Positions 40,737-51,126 are shown, numbered from the stretch's first letter. The stretch is 64,000 bases of DNA from Pseudomonas paralactis (GCF_001439735.1 NZ_JYLN01000003.1:558001-622000); one strand, 5' to 3'. Notes: generated from the sequence alone by a model not told the origin. Translations and numbers: made by a program.

Positions 40737-42920
40737 CTAAGCCGCGCTGGTGTCTTTGATCAAGTGCGCGGCCAACGTACGCAGCGGCCCCAACTGCCGG
40801 CAGATCAACGCCAACTGCGTCTGCACCAGCCGCTGCGCCTCATCGATCTCATCCGGCATTTGCTCCAGCTCTGCCGCCAACCCTTCCTCGGCATCACTCT
40901 GGATCGCAATCGGCTGTTTATTGGCCAGCCCGCTGGCGATCTCATCGATGCTTGCCGCCAGGCTGTTGCCTGCGCCTTCGATCAAATGCTCACGCACGTC
41001 AGCCGGTAGCTGGGTTTCGCGGTGCGCACCCAAACCCGACAAATAGCTGAGCAAGGTGTGCGACAGCACCAGGAAGCGGAAGCCTACGTCGGCCTCCTTA
41101 CGAAAGTGCCCTGGCTCCATCAGCATATTCGCCAGCGTAGTGGATAGCGCTGCATCGGCGTTGTGCGCGTTGCGGCGGGCCAGGCGGTAAGCCAGGTCGT
41201 CGCTCTTGCCGGCGGCGTATTGCTGCATGATCTGGCGCAGGTAGATGCTGTTGCAGGTCAGGGTATTGGCCAGCACTTTGTTCAGGCGCCGGCCTTGCCA
41301 GTCGGGCAGGAACAGGAACACCGCCAGGCCCGCGATCAGGCTGCCGAGCAAGGTATCGAACAGGCGCGGCAGGAACAAACCGTAGCCATCACCCACCTGG
41401 TTGAAGCAGAACAGCACCATCAGGGTGATCGCCGCCGTCGCCAGGGTGTAACGCGTGGTGCGGTTGATAAAGAACACCAGGCCCGCAGCGATGGCGAACA
41501 ACGATTGCACGACCGGGTTGGGGAATAAATCGAACAGCGCCCAGGCCACTGTCAGGCCGATGGCGGTGCCGACGATCCGTTGGCCGAGTTTGCGCCGGGT
41601 GGCGCCGTAGCTCGGCTGGCAAACGAACAGGGTAGTGAGGATGATCCAGTAACCCTGGGAGGCGTGGATGGCGTGCAGGGTGCCGTAGCCGATGGTCAAT
41701 GCCAATGACAGGCGCAAGGCGTGGCGAAACAGCAGTGAAGTCGGGGTGAGTTGAGTGCGCAGACGCGTCCACATTTCCTTGAGGTTGCGCGGCGCACGGT
41801 CCAACAGGTTGCTGTCGGTGGCGTCGGCCAGGGCGTCGGGGTTGCTGGCGTCGCCCAGCAGGCGGTCAAGGGTCGACAGGTTGGCGGCCAGGGCGCGCAA
41901 CGAGCGCAGCAGGCCACGCCAGGCTGGGTTGCTCTGGATACGCAGGTGCTCCAGGGAGGCGTTCAGGTCGCCCAGGGCCTCGGCGAAGCTGTCGTCATAG
42001 ATGAACGGTTGGCGCAGTTGGATCGATTCGGCCAGGGTCTGGCAGGCTTTGCCTTGCTGGCGCAGCAGGCGCTGGCAGCGAAACAGCACATCGCTGTGAA
42101 AAAAGGCATCGGTCAGGGCGTTGTACGGGTAGTGAGACGAACTGGCGCGCTCGTGGATGTCCTGGGCCAGGAAGTACAGCTTCAGGTAGCGGCTGACCTT
42201 CGAACCGGGTCGACCGTTGCCGACACGGTGCAGGATGATTTCCTTGGCCGCATTCAGCGCGGCGACCACCCGGCCATTTTGCTGGGCCAGTTCCAGGCGC
42301 CGCGCTTCCACGTCCAGCTGGCGAATAGGCTCGAACAGGGATGACTTGAGCTTGAGATAACGCCCCAACTCACGGAACAACCGCGCCAGGCTCTGCTGCA
42401 CCGGCTGGTTGGAAAACAGCGCCTGCCACAGCACCGAGAGCACGCCGTACCAGGCGGCGCCGGCCACCAGCAGCAGCGGCTCGTGCCAGAAGTCGGTGAC
42501 GGCACCGCCGCGCTGGTCCACGCCGATCATGGTGTAGACCGACAGAATCAAGGTGGCCGAGGCAATCGCGCCATAGCGTTCGCCCAGCGCACCAAGCATG
42601 GTCAGGGAAAAACTGGCCAGGGCCAGGGCGATGGCGAAGACCCAGGGGTAGGGGAACAGCAATTCCACCGACAGCGCGGCGATGCTGAAACACACCAACG
42701 TCACTGCCAGGGCGTTGAGGCGGCCTTGCCAACTGTCATCGGTCTCGGCCAGCGCGCTGGCGATAATCCCCAGGAACAGCGGGATCAGCAGCGTCATTTC
42801 ATCCTGGTACCAGCACAGCGCCATGCTGCCGGTGAGGGCGATAAACACCCGTACGCTGTAGCTGAATTTATCCAGCGCCCACAGGCGCCGCATGGACTGC
42901 TTGAACGAGGTCGATGACAT
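40737..42920 (-). CDS. yccS: YccS-type FUSC family inner-membrane protein
   Basis: 727 residues. Two blocks of hydrophobic segments (about residues 20-150 and 400-530) separated by a helical cytoplasmic domain, the FUSC/YccS layout. N terminus RLWALDKFSYSVRVFIALTGSM is typical of YccS. Relatives export aromatic acids (AaeB) or fusaric acid; the true substrate of YccS is unknown. No membrane-fusion partner gene is nearby, unlike AaeAB. Confidence 0.9.
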   Translation of the reverse strand: MSSTSFKQSMRRLWALDKFSYSVRVFIALTGSMALCWYQDEMTLLIPLFLGIIASALAETDDSWQGRLNALAVTLVCFSIAALSVELLFPYPWVFAIALALASFSLTMLGALGERYGAIASATLILSVYTMIGVDQRGGAVTDFWHEPLLLVAGAAWYGVLSVLWQALFSNQPVQQSLARLFRELGRYLKLKSSLFEPIRQLDVEARRLELAQQNGRVVAALNAAKEIILHRVGNGRPGSKVSRYLKLYFLAQDIHERASSSHYPYNALTDAFFHSDVLFRCQRLLRQQGKACQTLAESIQLRQPFIYDDSFAEALGDLNASLEHLRIQSNPAWRGLLRSLRALAANLSTLDRLLGDASNPDALADATDSNLLDRAPRNLKEMWTRLRTQLTPTSLLFRHALRLSLALTIGYGTLHAIHASQGYWIILTTLFVCQPSYGATRRKLGQRIVGTAIGLTVAWALFDLFPNPVVQSLFAIAAGLVFFINRTTRYTLATAAITLMVLFCFNQVGDGYGLFLPRLFDTLLGSLIAGLAVFLFLPDWQGRRLNKVLANTLTCNSIYLRQIMQQYAAGKSDDLAYRLARRNAHNADAALSTTLANMLMEPGHFRKEADVGFRFLVLSHTLLSYLSGLGAHRETQLPADVREHLIEGAGNSLAASIDEIASGLANKQPIAIQSDAEEGLAAELEQMPDEIDEAQRLVQTQLALICRQLGPLRTLAAHLIKDTSAA

Positions 42921-43030
42921 GAAGTCTGGAGTCTTCCGGGACGTTGTCGCTAAATTGAGCTATCAAGGACGCCACGGCAAGTGTGGTGATCACATCCAAC
43001 AGCAAATTTTTCAAGATCACTACAAAACCA

Positions 43031-43121
43031 ATGTGGGAGGGGGCTTGCTCCCGATGGCGGTGTATCAGTAACAGATGTACTGACTGATACACCGCCATCG
43101 GGAGCAAGCCCCCTCCCACAT
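43031..43121. repeat. REP pair, GGGGGCTTGCTCCC type
   Basis: Arms ATGTGGGAGGGGGCTTGCTC and GAGCAAGCCCCCTCCCACAT, inverted; the stem continues over CGATGGCGGTGTATCAGT into the loop and is nearly perfect. Confidence 0.9.
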
Positions 43122-43136
43122 TTTTACTGCGTTGTG

Positions 43137-44315
43137 TCAGACGTATTGCGCGGCCGCGTAGCCCGAAGCCCACGCCCACTGGAAATTGAACCCGCCCAGG
43201 TGGCCGGTCACATCCAGCACTTCGCCGATAAAGTACAGGCCGGGGCTTTTCAGCGATTCCATGGTCTTGGACGACACCTCCCGCGTATCCACCCCGCCCA
43301 ATGTCACCTCGGCAGTGCGATAGCCCTCGGTGCCTGCCGGCACCAATTGCCAGCTGCCGAGTTTTTGCGCGATATCGGCAATTTCAGCATGGGTGTACTG
43401 CTTCATCGGCTTGGATTCGAACCAGCTCTGGGCCAGCAGGTTGGCCATCTTCTTGGTGAAAATCTCACCCAGCAGGGTTTTCAACTCGCTGTTGGGGTGC
43501 TCGGCCTGTTGCTGTTGCAGCCAGTCATGGGCGTCATGGTCGGGCAACAGATTGATTTCCACCGTGTCGCCGGATTCCCAGTAGGACGAGATCTGCAAAA
43601 TCGCCGGCCCGCTCAGGCCGCGATGGGTAAACAGGATGTTCTCGCGAAAGCTCTGGCCGTTGCAGCTCACCAGGCAATCCACCGAGGTTCCGGATAACTC
43701 GCCGCACAGTTCCTTGAGCTGGTCGGTGATGGTGAACGGCACCAGTCCGGCGCGGGTTGGCAGCAGTTCATGACCGAATTGCCTGGCCACCTGGTAACCG
43801 AAGCCGGTGGCGCCCAGGGTCGGGATCGACAGGCCGCCAGTGGCAATTACCAGGGATTCACAGCGCAGTTCACCCAGGGTGGTTTGCAGTTGATAGCCGC
43901 TTTCAAGCCTGGCGATTGACTCGATGGAGGTGTCCAGGTGCAGGCTCACGCCCGTCTGGATGCACTCATCGAGCAACAGGCCGAGGATGTCGCTGGACTT
44001 GTTATCGCAGAACAGCTGGCCGAGTTTCTTCTCGTGGTAGGGCACGCCGTGCTTGGCCACCAGCGCGATGAAATCCCACTGGGTGTAGCGCGCCAGGGCC
44101 GACTTGCAGAAGTGCGCGTTGTGCGAGAGGAAGTTGGCAGGCTCGGTGTACATATTAGTGAAGTTGCAGCGGCCACCACCGGACATCAGGATCTTCTTGC
44201 CGGCCTTGTTGGCGTGGTCGATCAGCATCACCTTGCGCCCACGCCCGGCGGCGGTCAGGGCGCACATCAAGCCTGCGGCGCCGGCGCCAATGATCACAAC
44301 TTCGGTCGAGCGCAA
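43137..44315 (-). CDS. HI0933-type NAD(P)/FAD-dependent flavoprotein (YhiN-like)
   Basis: 392 residues. The FAD-binding IGAGAAGLMCALTAAGRG opens the protein; SGGGRCNFTNM and the C-terminal GEVLDVTGHLGGFNFQWAW are hallmarks of the HI0933/YhiN family. Function in the cell is unknown; it may be an oxidoreductase. Single gene between two REP pairs. Confidence 0.92.
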   Translation of the reverse strand: MRSTEVVIIGAGAAGLMCALTAAGRGRKVMLIDHANKAGKKILMSGGGRCNFTNMYTEPANFLSHNAHFCKSALARYTQWDFIALVAKHGVPYHEKKLGQLFCDNKSSDILGLLLDECIQTGVSLHLDTSIESIARLESGYQLQTTLGELRCESLVIATGGLSIPTLGATGFGYQVARQFGHELLPTRAGLVPFTITDQLKELCGELSGTSVDCLVSCNGQSFRENILFTHRGLSGPAILQISSYWESGDTVEINLLPDHDAHDWLQQQQAEHPNSELKTLLGEIFTKKMANLLAQSWFESKPMKQYTHAEIADIAQKLGSWQLVPAGTEGYRTAEVTLGGVDTREVSSKTMESLKSPGLYFIGEVLDVTGHLGGFNFQWAWASGYAAAQYV

Positions 44316-44359
44316 AGCAATGTCCTCATAAAAATATTCATCTGAAATGCAATCAAAAC

Positions 44360-44450
44360 TGTGGGAGGGGGCTTGCCCCCGATGGCGGTGTATCAGTCAC
44401 CTGATAAGTTGACTGGTCCACTGCTATCGGGAGCAAGCCCCCTCCCACAT
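44360..44450. repeat. REP pair, mixed CCCCC/CTCCC arms
   Basis: Left arm TGTGGGAGGGGGCTTGCCCC, right arm GGAGCAAGCCCCCTCCCACA. The two arms belong to slightly different subtypes. Confidence 0.88.
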
Positions 44451-44476
44451 TGAATCTCCATTGGTGTGGGCGATAT

Positions 44477-45862
44477 TTACAGGATCCGCACGCGCAACGA
44501 GCGGCCTTTAATCTTGCCGTCATTCAAACGCTGCAACGCTTGCTTGGCGATGCCGCGTTCCACGGCCACGAAGGCCTGGAAATCAAAGATAGCGATCTTG
44601 CCGACCTGGGCGCCCGGAATGCCGGCGTCGCCGGTCAGTGCACCCAGAATGTCGCCCGGGCGGACTTTGTCTTTGCGCCCGGCGGCGATGCACAGGGTGC
44701 TCATCTGCGGCAGCAGCGGGCCACCGCTTTGCGGCTTGAGGTTGTCCAGTTGGTCCCAGTTCAGCGGCGACTTCTGCAGTTGCTCGATGGCCTGGGCGCG
44801 GTGCGCTTCGGACGGCGCTACCAGGCTGATGGCGATGCCGGTCTCACCGGCACGACCGGTACGGCCCACGCGGTGAATGTGGATTTCCGAGTCGCGGGCC
44901 AGTTCGACGTTGATCACCATGTCCAGCGAGTCGATATCCAGGCCACGGGCGGCCACGTCGGTAGCCACCAGCACCGAGGTGCTGCGGTTGGCGAACATTG
45001 CCAGCACCTGGTCACGGTCGCGCTGTTCCAGGTCGCCATGCAGGCCGACGGCGGAAATGCCCTTGGCCGTCAGATGGTCGACGGTTTCCTGCACTTGCTG
45101 CTTGGTGAAGCAGAACGCCACGCAGGAGGCCGGGCGGAAGTGCGCCAGCACCTTGGTCACGGCGTCCATGCGCTCTTCTGGCGAGATCTCGTAGAAACGC
45201 TGTTCGATCTGGTCGTCGGAGTGGAACGCCTCGGCTTTCACTTGCTGCGGCGCACGCATGAACTTGGACGCCAGCTGCTTGATGCTCACCGGGTAAGTGG
45301 CCGAAAACAGCAGGGTCTGGCGACGCGGTGGGGTCTTGCTGATGATGTCTTCGATGGCGTCGTAGAAGCCCATGTCGAGCATACGGTCGGCTTCGTCGAG
45401 GATCAGGGTGTTCAAGCCATCCAGTACCAGCGAGCCCTTGCGCAGGTGCTGCTGGATGCGGCCCGGAGTGCCGACGATAACGTGGGCGCCGTGCTCCAGG
45501 GAGGCGATCTGTGGGCCGAGGGACACACCGCCGCACAGGGTCAATACCTTGATGTTGTCTTCGGCACGGGCCAGGCGGCGGATTTCCTTGGCAACCTGGT
45601 CGGCCAGCTCACGGGTCGGGCACATCACCAACGCCTGGCAACCGAAGTAGCGCGGGTTGATCGGGTTCAACAGGCCGATGCCGAAGGCGGCGGTCTTGCC
45701 GCTGCCGGTCTTGGCCTGGGCAATCAGGTCCAGCCCCTTGAGGATCACCGGCAAGCTTTGCGCCTGGATCTGCGTCATCTCGACGTAACCCAGTGAGTCG
45801 AGGTTAGCCAGCATGGCGGCGGACAGGGGCAAAGTATTAAAAGCGGTGGCGATGGTAGTCAC
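44477..45862 (-). CDS. dbpA: ATP-dependent RNA helicase DbpA
   Basis: 461 residues. Helicase core with motif I AKTGSGKT, PTRELADQ, DEAD, SAT and HRVGRTGRAG, followed by the compact C-terminal DbpA RNA-binding domain, which binds hairpin 92 of 23S rRNA in 50S assembly. FNTLPLSAAMLANLDSLGY is the family N terminus. Distinct from RhlE at 7833-9716, which has a disordered tail. Confidence 0.95.
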   Translation of the reverse strand: MTTIATAFNTLPLSAAMLANLDSLGYVEMTQIQAQSLPVILKGLDLIAQAKTGSGKTAAFGIGLLNPINPRYFGCQALVMCPTRELADQVAKEIRRLARAEDNIKVLTLCGGVSLGPQIASLEHGAHVIVGTPGRIQQHLRKGSLVLDGLNTLILDEADRMLDMGFYDAIEDIISKTPPRRQTLLFSATYPVSIKQLASKFMRAPQQVKAEAFHSDDQIEQRFYEISPEERMDAVTKVLAHFRPASCVAFCFTKQQVQETVDHLTAKGISAVGLHGDLEQRDRDQVLAMFANRSTSVLVATDVAARGLDIDSLDMVINVELARDSEIHIHRVGRTGRAGETGIAISLVAPSEAHRAQAIEQLQKSPLNWDQLDNLKPQSGGPLLPQMSTLCIAAGRKDKVRPGDILGALTGDAGIPGAQVGKIAIFDFQAFVAVERGIAKQALQRLNDGKIKGRSLRVRIL

Positions 45863-45945
45863 GGGACTGGCTCTGCAAAAACAAAATGTCGCGCAGTGTA
45901 CCAGTCTCGTGGGATTTTCCCCGCAAGTTCTCGACGAGCCGCCCG

Positions 45946-47373
45946 TCAGTGTTCGATATCGTGCTCGCGGCTGACCACGCGTTTGCCGTCTTTTGGCGAC
46001 AGTTGCAGGAAGATCGCCGCCGCCAGCATCGCCATGATGCCCACGGTGAGGAAGGTCAACTGGAACGCGCCGAGCACGCTGTCCACACCGTCATTGCCGG
46101 CCTCGGCAGTAAACCCGCCGAGCAACGCGCCGGCACAGGCCACGCCGAGGCTCAGGGACAGCTGCGCCACCACCGACAGCAAACTGTTGCCGCTGCTGGC
46201 CTGGGCGTCGTCGAGGTCAATCAGGGTTACGGTGTTCATCGCCGTGAATTGCAGCGAGTTGATCGCGCCCAGTACCGCCAGCATGGCCAGCAACAGCGGG
46301 TACGGCGTGTGCTCGCTGACCAGGCCCATGCTCGCCAGCATGATGCCCAGGGCCAGGGTATTGCCGGTCAGCACGATGCGGTAGCCAAGGCGCTCGATAA
46401 GAGGGCGCGCGATGGACTTGGCGAACATCGCCGCCGCCGCCAGCGGCAACATGCTCATCCCGGCTTCCGACGGCGAATAGCCCAGCGCCACTTGCAACAG
46501 CAGCGGCACCAGGAAGGGCAGTGCGCCGCTGCCCAGCCGTGCAAACAGGTTGCCCAGGATGCCGACGGCAAAGGTGCGGGTCTTGAACAGCACCGGCGAG
46601 AACAACGGGTTATCAATATGCCCGGCGCGCAGCCAGTACGCCGCCAGGCAGGCGAACCCGCCGAACAGCAGCAATATCACGCGCAGATGCGGCAGGTGCA
46701 GTTCGCCCAGGCCTTCCATCGCGATGGTGATCAGCACCATCGCCGCGCCGAACAGCAGAAAGCCCAGGCCGTCGAAGCGCGTGCGCTCACTGCCGCGCAG
46801 GTCGGGGATGAATTTCCATACCGCGTAGCAGCCGATCATGCCCACTGGCAGGTTGATCAGGAAGATCCAGTGCCAGGTCAGGTATTGCACCATCCAGCCG
46901 CCCATGGTCGGGCCAAGCAAGGGGCCGAGCAGGCCGGGAATGGTGATAAAGCCCATGATGCGTACGAGCTCGGAACGCGGGTAAGCGCGCAGCACCACCA
47001 GCCGCCCGACCGGCAGCATCAGCGCACCGCCCAAGCCCTGGATCACCCGTGCGCCCACCAGCATGGTCAGGCTGCTGGATAACGCGCACAGCAGCGAGCC
47101 GAGGCTGAACAGCATGATCGCGCCAAAGAAAATTTTCTTGGTGCCAAAGCGGTCCGCGATCCACCCCGACGCAGGGATCAGCAGAGCGACAGTGAGCATG
47201 TAGGCGATCACCACCCCCTGCATGCGCAAAGGGTTCTCCGCCAGGTCTCGGGCCATGGCCGGCAGTGCCGTGTTGAGGATCGTCCCATCCAGCGATTGCA
47301 TGAAGAAGGCAATGGCGACCACCCAGGGTAGCCAGCGGGCGGTCTTGGCATCGAGAGGGGCACGATTCGGCAT
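45946..47373 (-). CDS. DHA2-type MFS exporter (EmrB/QacA, MdtD-like)
   Basis: 475 residues with about 14 membrane segments. The opening WLPWVVAIAFFMQSLDGTILNTALPAMA is the DHA2/EmrB-MdtD N terminus. It lies 35 bp downstream of the RhlA-like gene on the same strand, so it is probably co-transcribed. In Burkholderia rhamnolipid clusters an EmrB-type MFS pump stands near rhlAB, which makes export of 3-hydroxyacyl lipids a reasonable guess here. By sequence alone it could be a general drug pump. Confidence 0.85.
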   Translation of the reverse strand: MPNRAPLDAKTARWLPWVVAIAFFMQSLDGTILNTALPAMARDLAENPLRMQGVVIAYMLTVALLIPASGWIADRFGTKKIFFGAIMLFSLGSLLCALSSSLTMLVGARVIQGLGGALMLPVGRLVVLRAYPRSELVRIMGFITIPGLLGPLLGPTMGGWMVQYLTWHWIFLINLPVGMIGCYAVWKFIPDLRGSERTRFDGLGFLLFGAAMVLITIAMEGLGELHLPHLRVILLLFGGFACLAAYWLRAGHIDNPLFSPVLFKTRTFAVGILGNLFARLGSGALPFLVPLLLQVALGYSPSEAGMSMLPLAAAAMFAKSIARPLIERLGYRIVLTGNTLALGIMLASMGLVSEHTPYPLLLAMLAVLGAINSLQFTAMNTVTLIDLDDAQASSGNSLLSVVAQLSLSLGVACAGALLGGFTAEAGNDGVDSVLGAFQLTFLTVGIMAMLAAAIFLQLSPKDGKRVVSREHDIEH

Positions 47374-47408
47374 GGAAACCCTTTTATTAGCAGGCTAAGT
47401 GTCGGCGA

Positions 47409-48299
47409 TTATGCGCCATCCAACGCTTCTTTTCCCACTGGCTGTTCGTCTAAGTCCGACAGCGATGCGTGCTCTCCGACCAGGAAATCCAACAGCGCAC
47501 GGTGAACCGCCAACGCCGCCTCCCGAGACTCCAGGTCCAGCAGGTGGCCGGTATGTTCGGCCACGGCAAAGCTGCTGCGGCCTACATACTGTTTGAACAA
47601 CTGGGCGTCGGCGGCTGGGGTGTATTCGTCCAGCGTACCGTTGAGAAAGTGCACCGGCGTCTCGATCTGCCGCAGCGCCGGCAAGTAGTTGCCATCACCC
47701 AAGGCCAGCACCTGGTGGATATGAAAACGCGCCTGACGGTACTCGGTAGTGGCCATGGTCGACAGGTGCCGATGGTTGTTGCGCTTGAGGCGCGGCGACA
47801 GGTATTTGCCGACCGTCTCGTTGAGCAGGTGGCCGACCGCGGATTTGTCATCGGCCTCGATCAACACGCGCACGCGCTCCACGTAGTCGAGCATGGCTTG
47901 GTTGAGGTTGGGCGCCAGGGCCATCACCACCGAGCTTTCGATGGAGGGCGGGTTGTGCGCCAGGGTCAGCAGCGTGGAGATGCCGCCCCAGGAGGCCGAG
48001 ACCAGATGGTTGACCTCAAAGCGATCCACCAGGGCACGCAGGATTTGCACCTCGTCGTCCTTGGTGACCAGGTCGAGGTCGGTGTTGTGCTCACGCGAGT
48101 AGCCGGAGAACGGCAAGTCGAACAGCAACACATTGAAATGCTCGGCCAGGCATTTGCTGGTGCGGGCAAAGGAGCGCGTGGTGGACAGCGCGCCGTTGAC
48201 CATCAGTACGGTTTTTCTGTGCGGGTGGTTACCCAGTTGCTCTACGTGGACGTTGTAGTGCTTGTATAACTTCTCTATGACAAAACTTCCATGGTTCAT
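47409..48299 (-). CDS. rhlA: RhlA-like 3-(3-hydroxyalkanoyloxy)alkanoate synthase / PhaG-family acyltransferase
   Basis: 296 residues (P. aeruginosa RhlA has 295). Alpha/beta hydrolase with shared blocks [19 protein letters not shown] and [12 protein letters not shown]. The predicted triad Ser103 (SASWGG), Asp224 and His252 is shifted by one from RhlA's Ser102, Asp223, His251. RhlA joins two 3-hydroxyacyl units from ACP/CoA intermediates to form HAA, the lipid part of rhamnolipids; the related PhaG makes 3-hydroxyacyl-CoA precursors for PHA. The blocks are closer to RhlA than to PhaG. No rhlB or rhlC adjoins, but an MFS exporter does. Confidence 0.82.
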   Translation of the reverse strand: MNHGSFVIEKLYKHYNVHVEQLGNHPHRKTVLMVNGALSTTRSFARTSKCLAEHFNVLLFDLPFSGYSREHNTDLDLVTKDDEVQILRALVDRFEVNHLVSASWGGISTLLTLAHNPPSIESSVVMALAPNLNQAMLDYVERVRVLIEADDKSAVGHLLNETVGKYLSPRLKRNNHRHLSTMATTEYRQARFHIHQVLALGDGNYLPALRQIETPVHFLNGTLDEYTPAADAQLFKQYVGRSSFAVAEHTGHLLDLESREAALAVHRALLDFLVGEHASLSDLDEQPVGKEALDGA

Positions 48300-48367
48300 C
48301 TCAAGACTCCAGCTTGCCCGGTCCAGGCAAGGTCGTGCGTCACGTGCAGGCACGTGGGTGGCTAGGT

Positions 48368-49684
48368 TTATAAGGTCAGGGTCAAGCGCTTGATCAAGGC
48401 TCCCGGCAACAGATTGGAGGCGGTATTGCGCTGGCTGTAGGTGCTGGGCGACAGCAGCAATTCACGATCAGCGGTCAGTGCCTCAAGTTGCGAACCGAGT
48501 AACTGATAGACGCTGTCGTCAAAGCGCATGGTGCTGACTGGCGCCTTGATTTCACCGTTTTCCACCCAGAACGTGGCAAAGCGCGTCATGCCGGTCAGGC
48601 GCGCTGCCGGCAGGTCGGAGTAGTTCAGGTACCAGAGGTTGCTGATATACAGCCCCGTGCCCAACTGTTTGAGGATATCGGCCTGGGCCAGGCTGCCTGC
48701 CGCCATCTGCAAGGCGCTGGGCGACTCATCGCTGCTGGCGCCGTTGGTGCTCAAACCGTATTCGGCGGCGCTGCGAGAGTTGATCAACTGGCCCTCGGCC
48801 TTGCCTGCCTGGATCAGGGTCACATCCCCGCGCGGGTAGCCTTCGGTGGAAAACCCCTGGCTCAGGGAGCCGCTGATCTGTTCATTGATTGTCACCAACG
48901 GGCTCAGTGATTGTTCACCGGCATACAGGCGCTGCAACGAACTGCCTTTGCTGGCGATGGCCTGGGCCGAAAAACCACCCCAGGTAATGATGCTGATGAT
49001 CTCTTCCAGCGCTGCCGGTGCAAGGTAGGCACGGTATTGGCCGGGCGTCAGCGGATGCAGTGGCCGCCCCAGAAACGCCAGTTGCTCGCGGGCCTGTTGA
49101 AAGCGTGCGGCGAACTCGGCGCTGTCCCAGGTGTGCCCGGCGTAGCTGGCCTTGACCGCTTCGCCGTTGGCATGGAACAGACTGAAATCGAAGTTGAAGC
49201 TGTTGGCGCAATGCCAGCCGAACGCGCCCGAGGAACTGGCGAAACCACGGCTGATGGGGCCGGCGGCGTAGAAGCCGACCAGGTCCACGCCTTCGGCAGC
49301 CTGGCTGATGTCTTCCAGCACCTGGGCCAGCTCCGGCAGTGGCCGTTGCTGTTCATTGTTGCTTTGCCAGGCGTTGTGGTTGAGCAGCAGGTACGGATCA
49401 CGTGGCAGCAGCGGCAAGGTTTCACGCAGCTGTTGCAGGGCATCGGCCAGACGCTGGCGATCCAGTTGCGCCTCGCCGGACAGGGTGATGCCCAGGTCGG
49501 CATGGCGGCCATCGTTGATCAGCTTGAGGTTAAGGCTGGCCTGTTGCACCTGGCCGGCCTGGCGCACCTGTGCGTGGTTGAAACGTACGAACTCGGACGA
49601 TTCATCCGCGTAACCGAGGTGGAACTGCTCCTTGTCGGTGACGGCTTGCTTGAGCCAGCCTACCAGTGCCTTGAAGTGGTTCAT
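48368..49684 (-). CDS. TldE/PmbA-like subunit of a TldD/TldE protease pair
   Basis: 438 residues. PmbA/TldE fold without the HExxxH of TldD, as expected for the non-catalytic partner. It shares the stop/start boundary at 49684 with the TldD-like gene, so the two are translationally coupled. The protein is divergent from canonical PmbA and belongs to a second, less studied TldD/E set. Pairs of this type remove leaders or degrade unfolded peptides in E. coli; the target here is unknown. An RhlA-like gene follows 68 bp later. Confidence 0.82.
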   Translation of the reverse strand: MNHFKALVGWLKQAVTDKEQFHLGYADESSEFVRFNHAQVRQAGQVQQASLNLKLINDGRHADLGITLSGEAQLDRQRLADALQQLRETLPLLPRDPYLLLNHNAWQSNNEQQRPLPELAQVLEDISQAAEGVDLVGFYAAGPISRGFASSSGAFGWHCANSFNFDFSLFHANGEAVKASYAGHTWDSAEFAARFQQAREQLAFLGRPLHPLTPGQYRAYLAPAALEEIISIITWGGFSAQAIASKGSSLQRLYAGEQSLSPLVTINEQISGSLSQGFSTEGYPRGDVTLIQAGKAEGQLINSRSAAEYGLSTNGASSDESPSALQMAAGSLAQADILKQLGTGLYISNLWYLNYSDLPAARLTGMTRFATFWVENGEIKAPVSTMRFDDSVYQLLGSQLEALTADRELLLSPSTYSQRNTASNLLPGALIKRLTLTL

Positions 49685-51126
49685 CAGGCATCGCCCCCAA
49701 AGACGTCAATGTTACTGAATACACAGGCCGGCGACGCATGGCCGACGCGGATCACCTGGTTGGGCTCGCCCTTGCCGCAGTTAGGCGTGCCCAACACCTT
49801 GAAGGTGCTCGCATCGCCGACCGCGCTGAGGTTGCGCCAGAACTGCGCGGAAATTGCCCGATAGTTGGGGTTCTTCACCACGCCCTTGAGTTCGCCGTTT
49901 TCAATCAGTTGGCCCCACTCGCAACCGAACTGGAACTTGTTGCGCGCATCATCGATGGACCACGAACGATTGGTCGACATCAGGATGCCGTTTTCAATAC
50001 CCCCCACCAGTTGCGCCATGCTTTTATCGCCAGGCTCGATGTTCAGATTGGCCATGCGATCAATGGGCGGGCGGTTCCAGCCGCAGGCGCGGCTGTTGGC
50101 GACGCCTGGCAGGTTGGCGCGAAATTGCGACAACGCACCGCCCAGCGGCTTGAGCAGCAGGCCGTCGCGGATCAGGAACTGCTTGCTGGCGGGAGTGCCG
50201 TCATCGTCATGGCCGTAGCTGGCCAGTTGCTCCGGGATATCGGGGTCGAAGGTCACGTTGAGCAGCGGTGAGCCGTATTGCAGGTGGCCGAAATCGCTGG
50301 CTTTCACAAAGCTGGTGCCTGCGTAGTTGCGCTCATCACCGAGGATGCGGTCCAGTTCCAGCGGGTGGCCGATCGACTCGTGGATCTGCAGGATCATCTG
50401 GTCGGGCATCAGCAGCAGGTCACGTTGGCCATGAGGCGTATTCGGCGCGAGCAGCAATTGCAGGGCTTCGTCGGCCACTTTGCTGGCGGCGCCCACCAGG
50501 CCAAAGCGCTGGATCACGCCGGCACTGCCTTGCTGGCCGAAGTTGGTACCGCCCAGGGTGCGGGTCTGGCTGTCGTTGCCATCGAAGGCGGTCACGCTCA
50601 GGCCCGGGAAGACGAAACGCTGGGCCTGGCGCAATTGCGCACCGGCGCTGTTGAGGTAGATCTGCTCAACCCGCGTGGTGCCAAGGCTGACTTCCCAGGT
50701 CACCAGGCGCTCATCTTTGGGCACGGCGCCAGATTCATCGCCGAGCAATTGGTAGCAGTCGCTCAGAGAGGGGAAGGGCTGGTCGAAGTCCGGGGACAGG
50801 TAGTCGGCGACGTCGCTGGAAACTGGCTGTTGGAGCAAATCCAGCAAAGCGTGGTGTTGGATCAGTCGGGCTTGCTGTTCGGCGCGCTCAAGGGCAGCTT
50901 GCAGGCCGGCAAGGGAAATGTCGTTGGTTGCGGCATAGGCTTCCACGCCATTGAGACGCACGGTAAGCATGGCGCCTTCGTCGTGGCTCAGGTGGGGCGG
51001 CTCGGCGATGTTCTTGCGTACCGACAGGTACTGGCCGGATTCGCGCACGTAGCGCAGCGAAAAGAATTCGGCACGGGTGCGCAGGGCACTGAAGTGCTGT
51101 TTGAGGGTGGCATGGTGTTCGAACAT
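49684..51126 (-). CDS. TldD-like zinc metalloprotease subunit
   Basis: 480 residues. The zinc site HESIGH (HExxxH, residues 249-254) followed by PLELDRILGDE is the TldD active site; RACGWNRPP later carries a Cys that could be the third ligand. It forms a heterodimer with the next gene product. Being clearly different from the housekeeping TldD, it probably serves another substrate. Start ATG at 51126 with GGAAGG upstream. Confidence 0.85.
   Translation of the reverse strand: MFEHHATLKQHFSALRTRAEFFSLRYVRESGQYLSVRKNIAEPPHLSHDEGAMLTVRLNGVEAYAATNDISLAGLQAALERAEQQARLIQHHALLDLLQQPVSSDVADYLSPDFDQPFPSLSDCYQLLGDESGAVPKDERLVTWEVSLGTTRVEQIYLNSAGAQLRQAQRFVFPGLSVTAFDGNDSQTRTLGGTNFGQQGSAGVIQRFGLVGAASKVADEALQLLLAPNTPHGQRDLLLMPDQMILQIHESIGHPLELDRILGDERNYAGTSFVKASDFGHLQYGSPLLNVTFDPDIPEQLASYGHDDDGTPASKQFLIRDGLLLKPLGGALSQFRANLPGVANSRACGWNRPPIDRMANLNIEPGDKSMAQLVGGIENGILMSTNRSWSIDDARNKFQFGCEWGQLIENGELKGVVKNPNYRAISAQFWRNLSAVGDASTFKVLGTPNCGKGEPNQVIRVGHASPACVFSNIDVFGGDA

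Noticed and set aside
47409..48299. Calling the RhlA-like gene phaG
   Set aside because: Blocks such as [15 protein letters not shown] and NETVGKYL agree with RhlA, and length and triad spacing match it; PhaG remains an alternative only.
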